DNA from: Pseudomonadota bacterium
GTDB lineage: Bacteria > Pseudomonadota > Gammaproteobacteria > Steroidobacterales > Steroidobacteraceae
NCBI GenBank assembly: GCA_018241445.1
Contig: JAFEDT010000008.1
Coordinates: forward strand, 186,001 to 250,000
Length of the DNA: 64,000 bases
Direction: 5' to 3'
Under the pieces are notes generated by a model. It had not been told where the DNA came from. It did no database searches and saw only the letters and a program-made list of their open reading frames with translations. Both the position numbers and the translations under genes were made by a program. Below, piece by piece: positions 39,211 to 49,210 of this stretch. Numbering within the stretch: position 1 is the stretch's first letter; the number at the start of each line of letters is the position of its first letter.

Positions 39211-41277
39211 TCAGGGCACCGCCGCATGGGCCGCCAGGCGCCGCAGGAAGCTGGCCTGGGTCAGCATCGCCGCCTCGCGCTGTGCGTCGCGGCCAAAATG
39301 ATGGCCCGCGTGCTGGGCCACCAGGTACCAGACCTCGCCGCCCGCGGAACGCACACCCCATACGAGCTGCGCGGACTGCGATAGCGGCACGCGCGCATCG
39401 TCGGCGCCGGCGATCACCAGCAATGGCTTGCCGATCCGTGCCGCGCTGCTGAGCGGGGAAATGCGGTCGAGGAAGACCCGCATCGACAGGTCGCGCTCGT
39501 CGCCGTACTCCGCACGGCGTGCGTCACGACGATAGGGTGAGGTGTCACGCAGGAAGCTGACGAAGTCGCTGATCCCCGCCACGTCGATGCCCCCGCGCAG
39601 TCGCTCGCCGTAGTTCACCAGCGTCGCCAGCGCCAGGTAGCCGCCGTAGGAGCGGCCCATGACGGCGACCCGGTTATGGTCGAAGGCCGCCTGGGCGTCG
39701 ATCCACACCAGCAGTGCTCCCACGTCGCGGACCGCGTCCTCGCGCAACACCCCGTCGTCGAGGGCTAGGAAGCTGCGGCCATAGCCACGGGACCCACGCA
39801 CGTTGGGTGCCACGATCGCGTAGCCCAGCTCGTTGACCACGAACTGCAGGAACGGATCCCACTGCGGGCGGAACTGCGACTCCGGCCCCCCGTGCAGATA
39901 CACCAGCACCGGCGCCGGCCCGCTGGTGCGCGGCCGGTACACCCAGGCCGACAATTCCCGCGCGTGGGCGCCGCTGCGGTCCCAGGTGGGGTAACGCACC
40001 AGCTCCGGCATCACCAGCTGCGCGGGCGTAAGGCCACCGCTGTCGCCCGCACTCCAACGGGTCACGGCCGGCTGCCCCGCGTCCCAGACGTACAGCGCAC
40101 AGGGCGACACCGGCGATTGCACTTCGAAGGCGAGGCGTCTGCCCGTCGGGTCAAAGCGCACCGTGCCGATCCTTCCCTGCGGGACGCCAGCCGGCGCGAG
40201 TTCCCGTCCTTGCTGGGTATCCAGCACGCCAAGGCGGCTGCGGCCGTCCTCGTTGTACACGCAGGCGACGTAGCGGCCGTCGGCGCTGACGTCGAACGCC
40301 TCCACTCCCCAGGCACTGTCGGTGCACAGGCGCCGTTCCTGGTGGGTCTGCGGGTCCTTCCACTTCAGCCGCGGAAACTCCCCGTCCTCGTCGGTCACCA
40401 CGTAGACGCCACGGCCGTCCGGCGCGAAGCGCGCCGCGTACACGCCCGCGCCGTGGCTGTCGGCATCGAGGGGTGTCAGCTCACCGCTGGCGGCGTCGGC
40501 CAGGTACAGCGTGCTGTCGCTGACGGAGACGAACTTCTGCACCAGCAGGCGGCTGTCATCCGGCGACCAGTCGAGCGGCAGCCAGGTGCCAGGTCGGCCG
40601 CCCACCAACAGCTGCGGTGCGGCCGCAGTGGTGACGTCGGCAAGATAGATGTCGTAGTCGACCGAATTGCGTTCGGTGCCAAAGAAGGCGACGCGCTTGC
40701 CGTCGTGCGCCCACACGGGACTGCCGTGGATGAAGTTCCCCTGCGTGATCTGCCGCACCGGTACCGCGGTGGCGGCGGCCGCACCGGGGCTGTAATAGAG
40801 CTGCGCGTTCTCATTACCGCCCTCGTCCATCAGAAAGACAAACCCGTCGCCGCGTCGCGCGGCGCGTGCTTCGCCCACCGGATCGGGGTAGCGGGTCAGT
40901 GGTATCGCCGCGGCCAGCGGCGCGGCCAGGCTCTGCAACTGCTGCGTGCCGTCCAGCGGCGCGCGCACGAGCAGGCTGCCGTCCGCGCGCCAGTCGAGGA
41001 AGGTCATCGGCACTGCGTGCCCGTACGCGGCCAGGCGCTGCGCAAGCTGCGCATCCGCCGGCGGGATGCCGTCGTACACCAGGCCGCCCTCCTGGCGGCG
41101 CGGCTGCACCACCTTCGGGCCGGCCGGCGCGGCGGCGGCCGCGGGTACCGGCAGGGACACGGGTGCAGGTACGGGCACGGGTGCTGGCGCGGGCGGCGCC
41201 TGCGCCCCGGACGCACGGATGACAGTGAGTGACAGCGCCGCCAGGGCTGCGGCGGAAAATTTAACGCGATCGATCAT
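39211..41277 (-). CDS. S9-family prolyl oligopeptidase-type peptidase, secreted
   Basis: 688 residues. Signal peptide MIDRVKFSAAALAALSLTVIRASGAQA, then a Pro/Val/Ala linker (PAPVPVPAPVSLPVPAAAAA). A beta-propeller domain follows with WD-like blades (PVWAHDGKRVAFFGTERN, DWSPDDSRLLVQ, VSADGRYVACVYNEDGRS). The C-terminal alpha/beta hydrolase has the nucleophile in AVMGRSYGGYLALA, the acid in VIAGADDARVPLSQ and His in AQHAGHHFG. It hydrolyses peptides, often after Pro or dipeptides. ATG 41277; much longer upstream in-frame starts run antisense through the MBL gene and are rejected. Divergent from it by 30 bases. Confidence 0.94.
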   Translation of the reverse strand: MIDRVKFSAAALAALSLTVIRASGAQAPPAPAPVPVPAPVSLPVPAAAAAPAGPKVVQPRRQEGGLVYDGIPPADAQLAQRLAAYGHAVPMTFLDWRADGSLLVRAPLDGTQQLQSLAAPLAAAIPLTRYPDPVGEARAARRGDGFVFLMDEGGNENAQLYYSPGAAAATAVPVRQITQGNFIHGSPVWAHDGKRVAFFGTERNSVDYDIYLADVTTAAAPQLLVGGRPGTWLPLDWSPDDSRLLVQKFVSVSDSTLYLADAASGELTPLDADSHGAGVYAARFAPDGRGVYVVTDEDGEFPRLKWKDPQTHQERRLCTDSAWGVEAFDVSADGRYVACVYNEDGRSRLGVLDTQQGRELAPAGVPQGRIGTVRFDPTGRRLAFEVQSPVSPCALYVWDAGQPAVTRWSAGDSGGLTPAQLVMPELVRYPTWDRSGAHARELSAWVYRPRTSGPAPVLVYLHGGPESQFRPQWDPFLQFVVNELGYAIVAPNVRGSRGYGRSFLALDDGVLREDAVRDVGALLVWIDAQAAFDHNRVAVMGRSYGGYLALATLVNYGERLRGGIDVAGISDFVSFLRDTSPYRRDARRAEYGDERDLSMRVFLDRISPLSSAARIGKPLLVIAGADDARVPLSQSAQLVWGVRSAGGEVWYLVAQHAGHHFGRDAQREAAMLTQASFLRRLAAHAAVP

Positions 41278-41307
41278 GGGGCGAGTGTAATGGCTAGGAT
41301 ATACAGG

Positions 41308-42267
41308 ATGAGCACAGTGAAACCGCAACTCTACCGGCATCCGCACGGCGTTACCGCCGTCGATGCGCAGTACCTGTATCCCGGTCACGCCGCGGCGCAC
41401 ATCATCGTCGACGCGGGACGCGCCGCGTTCGTCGACGTGGGCACCAACCACTCGGTTCCCTATCTGCTGGCCGCATTGGAGGAGCTGGGCATCGCGCGCG
41501 AGGCGGTCGACTACCTGCTGCTGACGCACGTGCACCTGGATCACGCCGGTGGCGCCGGTGCGCTGCTGCGCGAGCTGCCCAACGCCGTCGCGGTGCTGCA
41601 TCCGCGCGGCGCGCCGCACATGATCGACCCCACCAGGCTCATGGCCGGCGCCGCCGTGGTGTACGGCGCGCAGCGCCTGGCGCAGCTCTACGGTGAGCTG
41701 CTGCCGATGCCCGCGGAGCGCGTGCGCATCACCGGCGATGGCGAGCGCATCACCCTGGGAGGGCGCACCCTGACGCTGCTGCACACGCCCGGCCATGCCC
41801 TGCACCACCAGTGCTTCGTGGACAGCGCCCATCGCGGGGTCTTCTCCGGCGACACCTTCGGCATCTCCTACCGTGCGCTCGACACTGAGCGGGGCGCGTT
41901 CATCGTCCCGACCACGACGCCGACGCAGTTCGATCCGCAGCAGGCCATCGATTCGATAGACCGCCTGCTGTCCTGCCAGCCGGAGTCGGTCTACCTCATG
42001 CACTTCAGCCGCGTGGGCGACGTCCCGCGCCTGGCGGAGATGCTCAAGCTGCAGATCCGGGAGTTTGTGCGCATCGCGCAGCAACACGCTGCCGAGGCGG
42101 ATCCGGCCGCCGGCATCGCCGCGGACATGCTGGCCCTGTGGCTGCACCTGGCGCGGGACCACGGCATCACCCTCGGCGACGAGCGAATCCGCGGGATCCT
42201 GGCGGGCGACCTGCAGCTCAACTCCCAGGGCCTGGTTGCCTGGCTGCAGCGCGAGCGCGGCGTCTAG
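41308..42267 (+). CDS. MBL-fold metallo-hydrolase
   Basis: 319 residues of the metallo-beta-lactamase fold. Metal motif [17 protein letters not shown] (HxHxDH), then [15 protein letters not shown] and [16 protein letters not shown]; further His near the C-terminus ([10 protein letters not shown]). ATG 41308 ([14 protein letters not shown]) fits family starts; the ATG at 41290 adds six residues. Cytosolic. Placed 112 bases upstream of prpB on the same strand, so it may be co-transcribed with the propionate genes; possibly a thioester or lactone hydrolase acting there, which is inference. Confidence 0.9.
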   Translation: MSTVKPQLYRHPHGVTAVDAQYLYPGHAAAHIIVDAGRAAFVDVGTNHSVPYLLAALEELGIAREAVDYLLLTHVHLDHAGGAGALLRELPNAVAVLHPRGAPHMIDPTRLMAGAAVVYGAQRLAQLYGELLPMPAERVRITGDGERITLGGRTLTLLHTPGHALHHQCFVDSAHRGVFSGDTFGISYRALDTERGAFIVPTTTPTQFDPQQAIDSIDRLLSCQPESVYLMHFSRVGDVPRLAEMLKLQIREFVRIAQQHAAEADPAAGIAADMLALWLHLARDHGITLGDERIRGILAGDLQLNSQGLVAWLQRERGV

Positions 42268-42282
42268 CCCGAACGGACGAGC

Positions 42283-42302
42283 ATCCTACCGGCGAGTAGG
42301 AT
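42283..42302. repeat. Inverted repeat upstream of prpB
   Basis: ATCCTAC / GTAGGAT with a 6-base loop in the gap between the MBL gene and prpB. A TATAGAAT box follows at 42341-42348 (possible -10, with no convincing -35). Could be a weak terminator or an operator for the prp genes. Confidence 0.35.
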
Positions 42303-42379
42303 TCTGGCGCCGTGGCGCTGGTCGATCCGGCGCCGCAGCCTATAGAATCCGCCGGCACCAGTGTGAGGTTCATCAGAAC

Positions 42380-43279
42380 ATGCCGGAACAGCCACTTTCC
42401 GCGGGCGCGCGCCTGCGGGCCGCCCTGGCGGCGGAACGACCCCTGCAGGTCGTCGGGGCCATCAACGCCTACGCGGCGCGCATGGCCCAGGCCTGCGGGT
42501 TCCGCGCCCTGTACCTGTCCGGCGGCGGCGTCGCCGCCAACTCGCTGGGCATGCCCGACCTCGGCATCTCCACCATGGACGACGTGCTGATCGACATCCG
42601 CCGCATCACCGAGGCGAGCAGCCTGCCGCTGCTGGTGGACGCCGACACCGGCTGGGGCGGCGCCTTCAACATCGCGCGTACCGTGCGCAGCTTCTGCAAG
42701 GCGGGCGCCGCCGGCCTGCATATCGAGGACCAGGTGGCCGCCAAGCGCTGTGGCCATCGGCCCGGCAAGGAGATCGTGCCGCTGGATGAGATGGTGGACC
42801 GCATCAAGGCCGCGGTGGACGCCCGCCCGGAACCCGGCTTCGTCATCATGGCGCGCACCGACGCACTGGCTGTCGAGGGCATCGAGCGCGCCATTGAACG
42901 CGCCCGCGCCTGCGTGGCCGCGGGCGCCGACATGATCTTCCCCGAAGCCATGACCGAATTGTCGATGTACCGGCGCTTCCGCGAGGCGGTGAACGTGCCC
43001 ATACTGGCCAACATCACCGAGTTCGGCCACACGCCGCTGTACAGCCGCGAGGAGCTGGCCTCGGTGGGTGTGGACATCGTGCTGTACTGCTGCTCGGCCT
43101 ACCGGGCCATGAATGCCGCGGCGCTCAGGACCTACCAGGCCATCCGCCGCGACGGCACGCAGAAGAACGTGCTCGACAGCATGCAGACCCGCGCCGATCT
43201 CTATAAATACCTGGACTACCACGCGTACGAGGACAAGCTCGACCGGCTGTTCGCCGAGGGCAGGGAGAAGCAGACTTGA
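42380..43279 (+). CDS. prpB: Methylisocitrate lyase
   Basis: 299 residues. Last step of the methylcitrate cycle: 2-methylisocitrate to pyruvate and succinate. TIM barrel with [41 protein letters not shown], and the active-site signature [11 protein letters not shown] (Cys in KRCGH), then [17 protein letters not shown] lies before ATG 42380. Its stop overlaps the prpC start. Confidence 0.97.
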   Translation: MPEQPLSAGARLRAALAAERPLQVVGAINAYAARMAQACGFRALYLSGGGVAANSLGMPDLGISTMDDVLIDIRRITEASSLPLLVDADTGWGGAFNIARTVRSFCKAGAAGLHIEDQVAAKRCGHRPGKEIVPLDEMVDRIKAAVDARPEPGFVIMARTDALAVEGIERAIERARACVAAGADMIFPEAMTELSMYRRFREAVNVPILANITEFGHTPLYSREELASVGVDIVLYCCSAYRAMNAAALRTYQAIRRDGTQKNVLDSMQTRADLYKYLDYHAYEDKLDRLFAEGREKQT

Positions 43280-44436
43280 ACGAACCTCAAGCCAACCTGC
43301 CGGGCGTCAGGCCCAAGAAGTCGGTGGCGCTGTCCGGCGTGGTCGCCGGCAATACCGCTTTGTGCACCGTCGGGCGCACCGGCAATGACCTGCACTACCG
43401 CGGCTACGACATCCTGGAAATCGCCACCCGCTGCGAGTTCGAGGAAATCGCCCACCTGCTGATCCACGGCAAGCTGCCCAACCGCGCGGAGCTGACCGCG
43501 TACAAGGCGAAGCTGAAATCACTGCGCGGCCTGCCGGTGGCGGTGCGGGCGGCGCTGGAGGCGCTGCCGGCGGCCGCGCACCCCATGGATGTGCTGCGCA
43601 GCGGCTGCTCCGTGCTCGGCTGCGCCCTGCCGGAGAAGGACGAGCATGCGGCCCCGGGTGCGCGCGACATCGCCGACCGCCTGGTGGCCTGCTTTGGCTC
43701 GATGCTGTGCTACTGGTATCACTACAGCCACAGCGGCCAGCGCATCGTGGTGGAGACCGACGACGACTCCGTGGGCGGCCACTTCCTGCACCTGCTGCAC
43801 CGCCGCCCGCCACCGCCGTCGTGGGTGCGCGCCATGCACACCTCGCTCAACCTGTACGCCGAGCACGAGTTCAACGCTTCGACCTTCGCGGCGCGCGTCA
43901 TCGCCGGCACCGGCGCCGACATGTACTCGTGCATCACCGGGGCGATCGGCGCGCTGCGTGGGCCCAAACACGGCGGCGCCAACGAAGTCGCCTTCGAGAT
44001 CCAGAAGCGTTATGACACCCCCGAGGAGGCCGAGCGTGACATCCGCGCCCGCGTCGCCAACAAGGAAGTCATCATCGGCTTCGGCCACCCGGTGTACACC
44101 ATCGCCGACCCGCGCAACCAGGTGATCAAGGAAGTGGCCCGCGCCCTGTCGCGCGAAGCCGGCGAAACCAACATGTTCGCGATCGCCGAGCGCATCGAGG
44201 CGGTGATGCGCGAGGTCAAGAACATGTTCGCCAACCTCGACTGGTTCTCGGCCGTGTCGTACCACATGATGGGCGTGCCGACCGAGATGTTCACGCCACT
44301 GTTCGTCATCTCGCGCACCACCGGCTGGTCGGCGCACGTCATCGAGCAGCGCCTCGACGGCAAGATCATCCGTCCCAACGCCAACTACGTCGGCCCCGAC
44401 AACGTGCCCTTCGTCCCCATCGAGAAGCGAAAGTAA
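43276..44436 (+). CDS. prpC: 2-methylcitrate synthase
   Basis: 386 residues. Condenses propionyl-CoA with oxaloacetate. Citrate-synthase fold with [16 protein letters not shown]-like [23 protein letters not shown] (active-site His) and GFGHPVYT, and the catalytic Asp region near [15 protein letters not shown]. Start is TTG at 43276, within TTGA of the prpB stop, with GGGAGA upstream. Length matches PrpC rather than the longer GltA. Confidence 0.97.
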   Translation: MNEPQANLPGVRPKKSVALSGVVAGNTALCTVGRTGNDLHYRGYDILEIATRCEFEEIAHLLIHGKLPNRAELTAYKAKLKSLRGLPVAVRAALEALPAAAHPMDVLRSGCSVLGCALPEKDEHAAPGARDIADRLVACFGSMLCYWYHYSHSGQRIVVETDDDSVGGHFLHLLHRRPPPPSWVRAMHTSLNLYAEHEFNASTFAARVIAGTGADMYSCITGAIGALRGPKHGGANEVAFEIQKRYDTPEEAERDIRARVANKEVIIGFGHPVYTIADPRNQVIKEVARALSREAGETNMFAIAERIEAVMREVKNMFANLDWFSAVSYHMMGVPTEMFTPLFVISRTTGWSAHVIEQRLDGKIIRPNANYVGPDNVPFVPIEKRK

Positions 44437-44444
44437 GCCCATTC

Positions 44445-45914
44445 ATGTCCGCCCACGACATCAAGTCCGCCGAACGCCCCGACTTCGACCCGGCGCTGCG
44501 CGCCATCGCCGCCTACGCACGTGACTTCAGCATCACCAGCCCGACGGCGTACGAAACCGCGCGCTACGACCTCATGGACACGCTCGCCTGCGGCTTTCAG
44601 GCGCTGCAGTACCCGGCCTGCCGCCGGCTGCTGGGCCCGGTGGTACCGGGCGCGGTAATGGGCGGCGGCGCCCGCGTGCCGGGCACCTCCTGGGAGCTCG
44701 ACCCGGTGCAGGCGGCCTTCAACATCGGCGCCATGGTGCGCTGGCTGGACTTCAACGACACCTGGCTGGCGGCGGAATGGGGCCACCCCTCCGACAACCT
44801 CGGCGGCATCCTCGCGGTGGCCGACTACCTGGCGCGGCGCGCGCTCATGTCGGGCGCCGAGCCACCCAGGGTGCGTGCGGTTCTGACCGCGATGATCAAG
44901 GCGCACGAGATCCAGGGCGTGCTGGCGCTGGAGAACAGCTTCAATCGCGTCGGGCTCGATCACGTGCTGCTGGTGCGCGTGGCTTCGACGGCCGTGGTCA
45001 CAGCGATGCTCGGCGGCACGCCGGAGCAGGTGGTCAACGCCGTGTCCAACGCCTGGATCGACGGCGGCGCTCTGCGCACCTACCGGCACGCACCCAACAC
45101 CGGCTCGCGCAAGAGCTGGGCGGCCGGCGATGCCACCAGCCGCGCAGTGCGGCTGGCGCTCATTGCCCTGACAGGGGAGATGGGTTACCCCTCGGCCCTG
45201 TCGGCAAAGACCTGGGGCTTCAGCGACGTGCTGTTCAAGGGCAAGCCGCTGTCCCTGCCGCAGCCCTTCGGCAGCTACGTCATGGAGAACGTGCTGTTCA
45301 AGATTTCCTACCCGGCGGAGTTCCATGCCCAGACCGCGGTGGAGGCCGCCATGACACTGCACCCGCAGGTGTCGGGGCGCCTGGCCGACATCGAGCGGGT
45401 GGTGATCGAGACCCAGGAGCCCGGGGTGCGCATCATCGACAAGGTCGGGCCGCTGGCCAACCCTGCCGATCGCGACCACTGCATCCAGTACATGACCGCG
45501 ATCCCGCTGATCTTCGGGCGCCTGACGGCGGCCGACTACGAGGACGCCGTCGCAGCCGATCCGCGCGTCGATGCGCTACGCGCGAAGATGGTGGTGCGCG
45601 AGAACCCCACCTTCACCACCGAGTACTACGCCGCCGACAAGCGCTACATCGGCAACGCCGTGCAGGTGTTCTTCCGCGACGGCAGCGCCAGCGAGCGCGT
45701 GTCGGTGGACTTCCCGATCGGCCACCGCAAGCGCCGCGCCGAGGGAATCCCGGTGCTGGTGAAGAAGTTCGAGGCCTCGGTGGATGCGCACTTCGAGGCC
45801 CGCCAGGCCGGGCGCATCAAGGAACTGTTCCGTTCACCGGCCGCCCTGGACGACATGCCGGTCAACGAACTGGTGGCGGCACTGGTCACCAACGGCAGCA
45901 AGCCGGGCGCATGA
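44445..45914 (+). CDS. prpD: 2-methylcitrate dehydratase PrpD
   Basis: 489 residues of the MmgE/PrpD family, converting 2-methylcitrate to 2-methyl-cis-aconitate. Starts [25 protein letters not shown]; also [31 protein letters not shown] and [38 protein letters not shown]. Complete length. prpBCD are contiguous, so the pathway uses PrpD rather than AcnD/PrpF. No PrpR regulator is adjacent. It is followed by a strong hairpin. Confidence 0.97.
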   Translation: MSAHDIKSAERPDFDPALRAIAAYARDFSITSPTAYETARYDLMDTLACGFQALQYPACRRLLGPVVPGAVMGGGARVPGTSWELDPVQAAFNIGAMVRWLDFNDTWLAAEWGHPSDNLGGILAVADYLARRALMSGAEPPRVRAVLTAMIKAHEIQGVLALENSFNRVGLDHVLLVRVASTAVVTAMLGGTPEQVVNAVSNAWIDGGALRTYRHAPNTGSRKSWAAGDATSRAVRLALIALTGEMGYPSALSAKTWGFSDVLFKGKPLSLPQPFGSYVMENVLFKISYPAEFHAQTAVEAAMTLHPQVSGRLADIERVVIETQEPGVRIIDKVGPLANPADRDHCIQYMTAIPLIFGRLTAADYEDAVAADPRVDALRAKMVVRENPTFTTEYYAADKRYIGNAVQVFFRDGSASERVSVDFPIGHRKRRAEGIPVLVKKFEASVDAHFEARQAGRIKELFRSPAALDDMPVNELVAALVTNGSKPGA

Positions 45915-45928
45915 GGTTCACCACCGGC

Positions 45929-45955
45929 CCCCGGGCGCCTCAACGGCGCCCGGGG
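45929..45955 (+). terminator. prpD downstream hairpin
   Basis: Perfect 11-bp stem CCCCGGGCGCC / GGCGCCCGGGG with loop TCAAC, 15 bases after the prpD stop. Confidence 0.6.
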
Positions 45956-45970
45956 TAGTGGCAGTGCACA

Positions 45971-45998
45971 GCCGGCAAAGGTCACGCCCTTTGCCGGC
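45971..45998. terminator. Second hairpin of the prpD/protease convergent gap
   Basis: Perfect 11-bp stem GCCGGCAAAGG / CCTTTGCCGGC with a 6-base loop TCACGC. Lies between the prpD hairpin and the palindromic repeat at 46018. Confidence 0.5.
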
Positions 45999-46017
45999 GG
46001 CAGCGAAGCTACGGTCC

Positions 46018-46044
46018 GCCGAAATCGCTTCCTGCGATTTCGGC
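46018..46044. repeat. Palindromic repeat, copy 2 (11-bp stem, TTCCT loop)
   Basis: Perfect inverted repeat GCCGAAATCGC / GCGATTTCGGC with loop TTCCT, 8 bases after the end of the convergent protease gene. Shares the ATCGC-TTCCT-GCGAT core and downstream tail with the copy at 5396. Confidence 0.7.
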
Positions 46045-46051
46045 CAATAAT

Positions 46052-47554
46052 TCAGCCGACGCGCACCGGCACGAACAGCCGCGTATCGCCGCGCTGGATC
46101 AGCAGGGCGATGTGCCCTTTGGACTTCTCCACCGCGGCCGACAGCTCGGCTGCGGTGTTGACCGTCGCACCGTTGGCCGCGAGCACCACGTCACCGGGAC
46201 GGATGCCCGCATCGGCCGCCGCCCCCGTGGCACGCTGCACGATCAGACCGCTCCTGATGTTGGCCTGGCGCTGCTCGTCCGCGTTCAGCGGACGCACCGC
46301 CAGTCCCAGCTTGCCGCCATTCTGGTCGGTGGAGCCGTTGCGCGCAGTCACGCCCTTCTCGTCCAGCGACCCCAGCGTGACGCTCAGGTTGCGGGAGGCG
46401 TGGTTGCGCCAGATCTCCAGGTTGGCGGCGCTGCCGGGTGCGAGGCTCGCGACCTGCACCGGCAGTTCGGATGAATCGTGCAGTACCTGGCCGTTGAGCT
46501 TCAGGATCACGTCGCCGGGCTCGACGCCGGCGCGCTCGGCGGGTCCACCCTTCTCCACGCTGGAGACCAGCGCACCCTCCGGACGCGGCAGGCCGAAGGA
46601 ATCCGCCAGCCCCTGGGTGACGCCCTGGATCACTACCCCGAGCTTGCCGCGGCTGACCTTGCCGGTGGTCTGCAACTGCTGGCTGACCTGCATGGCGACG
46701 TCGATCGGGATGGCGAAGGACACGCCCATGTAGCCGCCGCTGCGGCTGTAGATCTGCGAGTTGATGCCGATGACCTCGCCACGCATGTTGAACAGCGGCC
46801 CGCCGGAATTGCCGGGGTTGATCGGCACGTCAGTCTGGATGAAGGGCACGTAGCCGGAGTCCGGCAGGGTGCGGCCCTTGGCGCTGACGATGCCGGCGGT
46901 GGCGCTGTTCTCGAAGCCGAAGGGCGCGCCGATGGCGAGCACCCACTCACCCACCTTGAGGTTGCGTGAATCGCCGAGCTTGACTGTCGGCAGGTCCTTC
47001 GCCTGGATGCGGATCACCGCGATGTCCGAGCGCGTGTCCACTCCGATCACCTTGGCCGTGTACTCGCGCCGGTCGGTCATGCGCACCGTGACCTCGCTGG
47101 CCCCGTTGACCACGTGCGCGTTGGTCATGATCACGCCATCGGGGCGGATGATGAATCCCGAGCCCTCGCCGTGCACCGGCGCCGGCTGCGGCATCTGGAA
47201 GGGCAAGCCGCGGAAGAAGGGCGCGAACGGGCTATTGGGGCCGAAGGGGTTGTTGTCGTTGCCATCCTCGTCGTCCCCGCCGGGCCCGCTGGTGGCGACC
47301 TTGGTGACCACGCTGATGTTGACCACGGCCGGGCCGTAGCGCTGCACCATGGAGCTGAAGTCCGGCAGCATCGCCGCGGAGCTGATGGCGGGAGCGGGCG
47401 CAGTGGTCGGTGCGGTTACCGCGGCCGCGGCATGCGCCGCGGGCGCAGCGGCCCGCGTGGCCTTCACCAGGCACAGGGCGCCCAGCGGCGCCGCGACGGC
47501 CACCGCCAGCAGCGCGGCAACCACGGGTTTCTTCAGGAAGGTCGGAACGTTCAT
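46052..47554 (-). CDS. degP: Do/DegP-family periplasmic serine endoprotease
   Basis: 500 residues. Signal region VVAALLAVAVAAPLGALCLVKATRAA, then trypsin-like domain with His in NAHVVNGASEV, Asp in DTRSDIAVI and Ser in NPGNSGGPLFN. Two PDZ domains follow (LGVVIQGVTQGLADSFGLPRPEGALVS; LGLAVRPLNADEQRQANI...). A quality-control protease/chaperone of the envelope. An Asp/Asn-rich loop (GGDDEDGNDNNPFGPN) and Phe-rich LA loop are normal for DegP/MucD. The N-terminus has a long hydrophobic segment, so it could stay membrane-anchored. Preceded by a cytochrome c gene with 143 bases between. Confidence 0.95.
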   Translation of the reverse strand: MNVPTFLKKPVVAALLAVAVAAPLGALCLVKATRAAAPAAHAAAAVTAPTTAPAPAISSAAMLPDFSSMVQRYGPAVVNISVVTKVATSGPGGDDEDGNDNNPFGPNSPFAPFFRGLPFQMPQPAPVHGEGSGFIIRPDGVIMTNAHVVNGASEVTVRMTDRREYTAKVIGVDTRSDIAVIRIQAKDLPTVKLGDSRNLKVGEWVLAIGAPFGFENSATAGIVSAKGRTLPDSGYVPFIQTDVPINPGNSGGPLFNMRGEVIGINSQIYSRSGGYMGVSFAIPIDVAMQVSQQLQTTGKVSRGKLGVVIQGVTQGLADSFGLPRPEGALVSSVEKGGPAERAGVEPGDVILKLNGQVLHDSSELPVQVASLAPGSAANLEIWRNHASRNLSVTLGSLDEKGVTARNGSTDQNGGKLGLAVRPLNADEQRQANIRSGLIVQRATGAAADAGIRPGDVVLAANGATVNTAAELSAAVEKSKGHIALLIQRGDTRLFVPVRVG

Positions 47555-47656
47555 ACGGTGGGCAACTCCAGGCTGTGCAAGCCGCGCACGGGCGCGGGGG
47601 ACACCGCAAATGCTAGCGCCGCAGCCTTACGACAGACTTAAGGCCCATCGGTTGGG

Positions 47657-47680
47657 CGGAACCGCAGGGACGCGGTTCCG
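47657..47680. terminator. Hairpin between cytochrome c and protease genes
   Basis: 9-bp stem CGGAACCGC / GCGGTTCCG, loop AGGGAC, 18 bases after the cytochrome gene stop on the minus strand. Confidence 0.45.
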
Positions 47681-47697
47681 GCGCGGTAATCCTGAGG

Positions 47698-48354
47698 CTA
47701 CGGTTCCCCGAATCGGGTGTAGGGACGCGACTCGGTGCGCAGCGCCGGCATGATGCGGCTGTAGTAGCGCGCGATGACGGCGATGTCTTCAGCCTTCAGG
47801 TTGGCGGCAAAGCCCTTCATGATCGGGTTCTTGCGGCCGCCATCGCGGTACTCCTCCAGCGCCCGCACGATGTAGTCCTCGTGCTGGCCGGCGAGCGAGG
47901 GGTACATCGGCGCCACGGCGACCCCGTCCAGGCCGTGACAGGAAGTGCACAACTGCGCCGCCTGCGGCAGCGTGCCGTTCGCCTTGCCGGTTGCCACCAG
48001 CGGCTTGCCGGCAAAGTAGACCGCGATGTCGGCGATGTCCTGGTCCGACAGCGTGGACGCCTGCGAGTGCATGGTGAACTGCGAGCGGTCGCCCTCGCGG
48101 TAACCGTGCAGCGCCGCCGCCAGGTACTCCGGCCGCTGGCCCCCGAGCTTCGGCACGCTGTACATCGGATAGGCGTTCTTGTAGCTCTCCACGCCGTGGC
48201 AGCCCAGACATGTGTAAGACAGCGTCTTGCCGCGGTGCGCGTCGCCCACAGGTCCCGCATCCTGGGCGGATGCCGCACCCGCGAAGACACAGGCCACAGC
48301 TGCCGCCATCAGCACCCCGGCCCGCCGCGCAGAATGTCCGCCCCGTGCCCTCAT
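47698..48354 (-). CDS. Di-haem cytochrome c (c4-like), periplasmic
   Basis: 218 residues with signal peptide ([20 protein letters not shown]). Two haem-binding motifs, CLGCH ([11 protein letters not shown]) and CTSCH ([10 protein letters not shown]), and Met ligands likely in the PMYS/PIMKGF areas (ex. [11 protein letters not shown]). Shuttles electrons to a terminal oxidase or other acceptor. ATG 48354 has GGAGAGA upstream and is preferred over the TTG at 48375. Divergent from dtd. Confidence 0.92.
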   Translation of the reverse strand: MRARGGHSARRAGVLMAAAVACVFAGAASAQDAGPVGDAHRGKTLSYTCLGCHGVESYKNAYPMYSVPKLGGQRPEYLAAALHGYREGDRSQFTMHSQASTLSDQDIADIAVYFAGKPLVATGKANGTLPQAAQLCTSCHGLDGVAVAPMYPSLAGQHEDYIVRALEEYRDGGRKNPIMKGFAANLKAEDIAVIARYYSRIMPALRTESRPYTRFGEP

Positions 48355-48430
48355 CGTGTCTCTCCGCCCGCTCAAAAATGGCCCAGAATCTTACGGACTC
48401 GCTGCGGCAAATGCCACACAATCGGCGCCC

Positions 48431-48877
48431 ATGATCGCACTGCTACAGCGCGTGAGCCGCGCCGACGTGCAGGTCGGGGGTGCGACGGTGGGCGCTATCG
48501 ACCACGGCATCCTGGCGCTGATCGGCGTGCGCCGCGGCGATGGCGAGCGCGATGTGCAACGGCTGCTGGAGCGGCTGCTGGCGTACCGCGTCTTTCCAGA
48601 CGAGGCCGGGCGGATGAACCGCAGCCTGCGCGACACCGGCGGTGGCCTGCTGCTGGTCCCGCAGTTCACCCTGGCCGCCGATACGCGCTCCGGGACCCGG
48701 GCCGGGTTCAGCACTGCCGCGGAGCCTGGGGAGGCGCAGCGGCTGTTCGGGGACCTCTGCGCGCTGGCACGCAGCAGCTATGCCCCTGTTTCCACAGGCG
48801 TATTTGGCGCCGACATGCAGGTGAGCCTGGTCAATGACGGACCGGTGACCTTCTGGCTGGAAACCCACGGGGCGTGA
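48431..48877 (+). CDS. dtd: D-aminoacyl-tRNA deacylase
   Basis: 148 residues. Removes D-amino acids (and Gly from tRNA-Ala) from mischarged t[20 protein letters not shown] at the start; the Gly-cisPro motif is [10 protein letters not shown]. The other active-site motif, usually SQFTL, reads [12 protein letters not shown] here, so Ser is Pro. The rest of the fold ([25 protein letters not shown]) is intact. ATG 48431; a longer open frame to 48227 has no coding support. 89 bases before tatA. Confidence 0.94.
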   Translation: MIALLQRVSRADVQVGGATVGAIDHGILALIGVRRGDGERDVQRLLERLLAYRVFPDEAGRMNRSLRDTGGGLLLVPQFTLAADTRSGTRAGFSTAAEPGEAQRLFGDLCALARSSYAPVSTGVFGADMQVSLVNDGPVTFWLETHGA

Positions 48878-48966
48878 ATCAGGTCAGAAGACCAGAGAAG
48901 GTGCGGGATGGGGCGTCGCATTTGACCTATCATCGGCTGCTCGAAAGCTTTGTGGAGTGGTAAAGC

Positions 48967-49209
48967 ATGGGTTTGGGAATGCGCGAGCTGGTGGTGATTC
49001 TGCTCGTGGTGCTGGTCGTTTTTGGCGCCAAGAAGCTGCGTACGGTGGGCTCTGACCTGGGCCACGCGGTCCGCGGTTTCAAGAAGGCGATGAACGAGGG
49101 CGAGGAGGAGCAGAGCTCACCGCCGAAGCAGATCCGCGCCGAAGGTGCGGACGCCGACTTCCCGGAGGTCGCGAAGAAGAGCGACGCCAGCAGCGAACGG
49201 AGCAGCTGA
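48967..49209 (+). CDS. tatA: Sec-independent translocase TatA
   Basis: 80 residues. One N-terminal helix (MGLGMRELVVILLVVLVVFGAKKL), the FGxKKL hinge, then the amphipathic helix GSDLGHAVRGFKKAM and an acidic tail. TatA rings form the pore for folded twin-arginine proteins. Two predicted Tat substrates are in this window (GH36 enzyme and PLP enzyme). Two bases before the tatB start. Confidence 0.96.
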   Translation: MGLGMRELVVILLVVLVVFGAKKLRTVGSDLGHAVRGFKKAMNEGEEEQSSPPKQIRAEGADADFPEVAKKSDASSERSS

Positions 49210-49210
49210 C

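Noticed and set aside
41278..42162. In-frame extension of the S9 peptidase gene upstream of its signal peptide
   Set aside because: It would add about 295 residues antisense to the MBL gene and place the signal peptide inside the protein.
49145..49210. Frameshift or GTG-started extension of tatB inside tatA
   Set aside because: The frame is continuous and the family start coincides with CTG plus a Shine-Dalgarno; an extra 22 charged residues before the membrane helix is not plausible.
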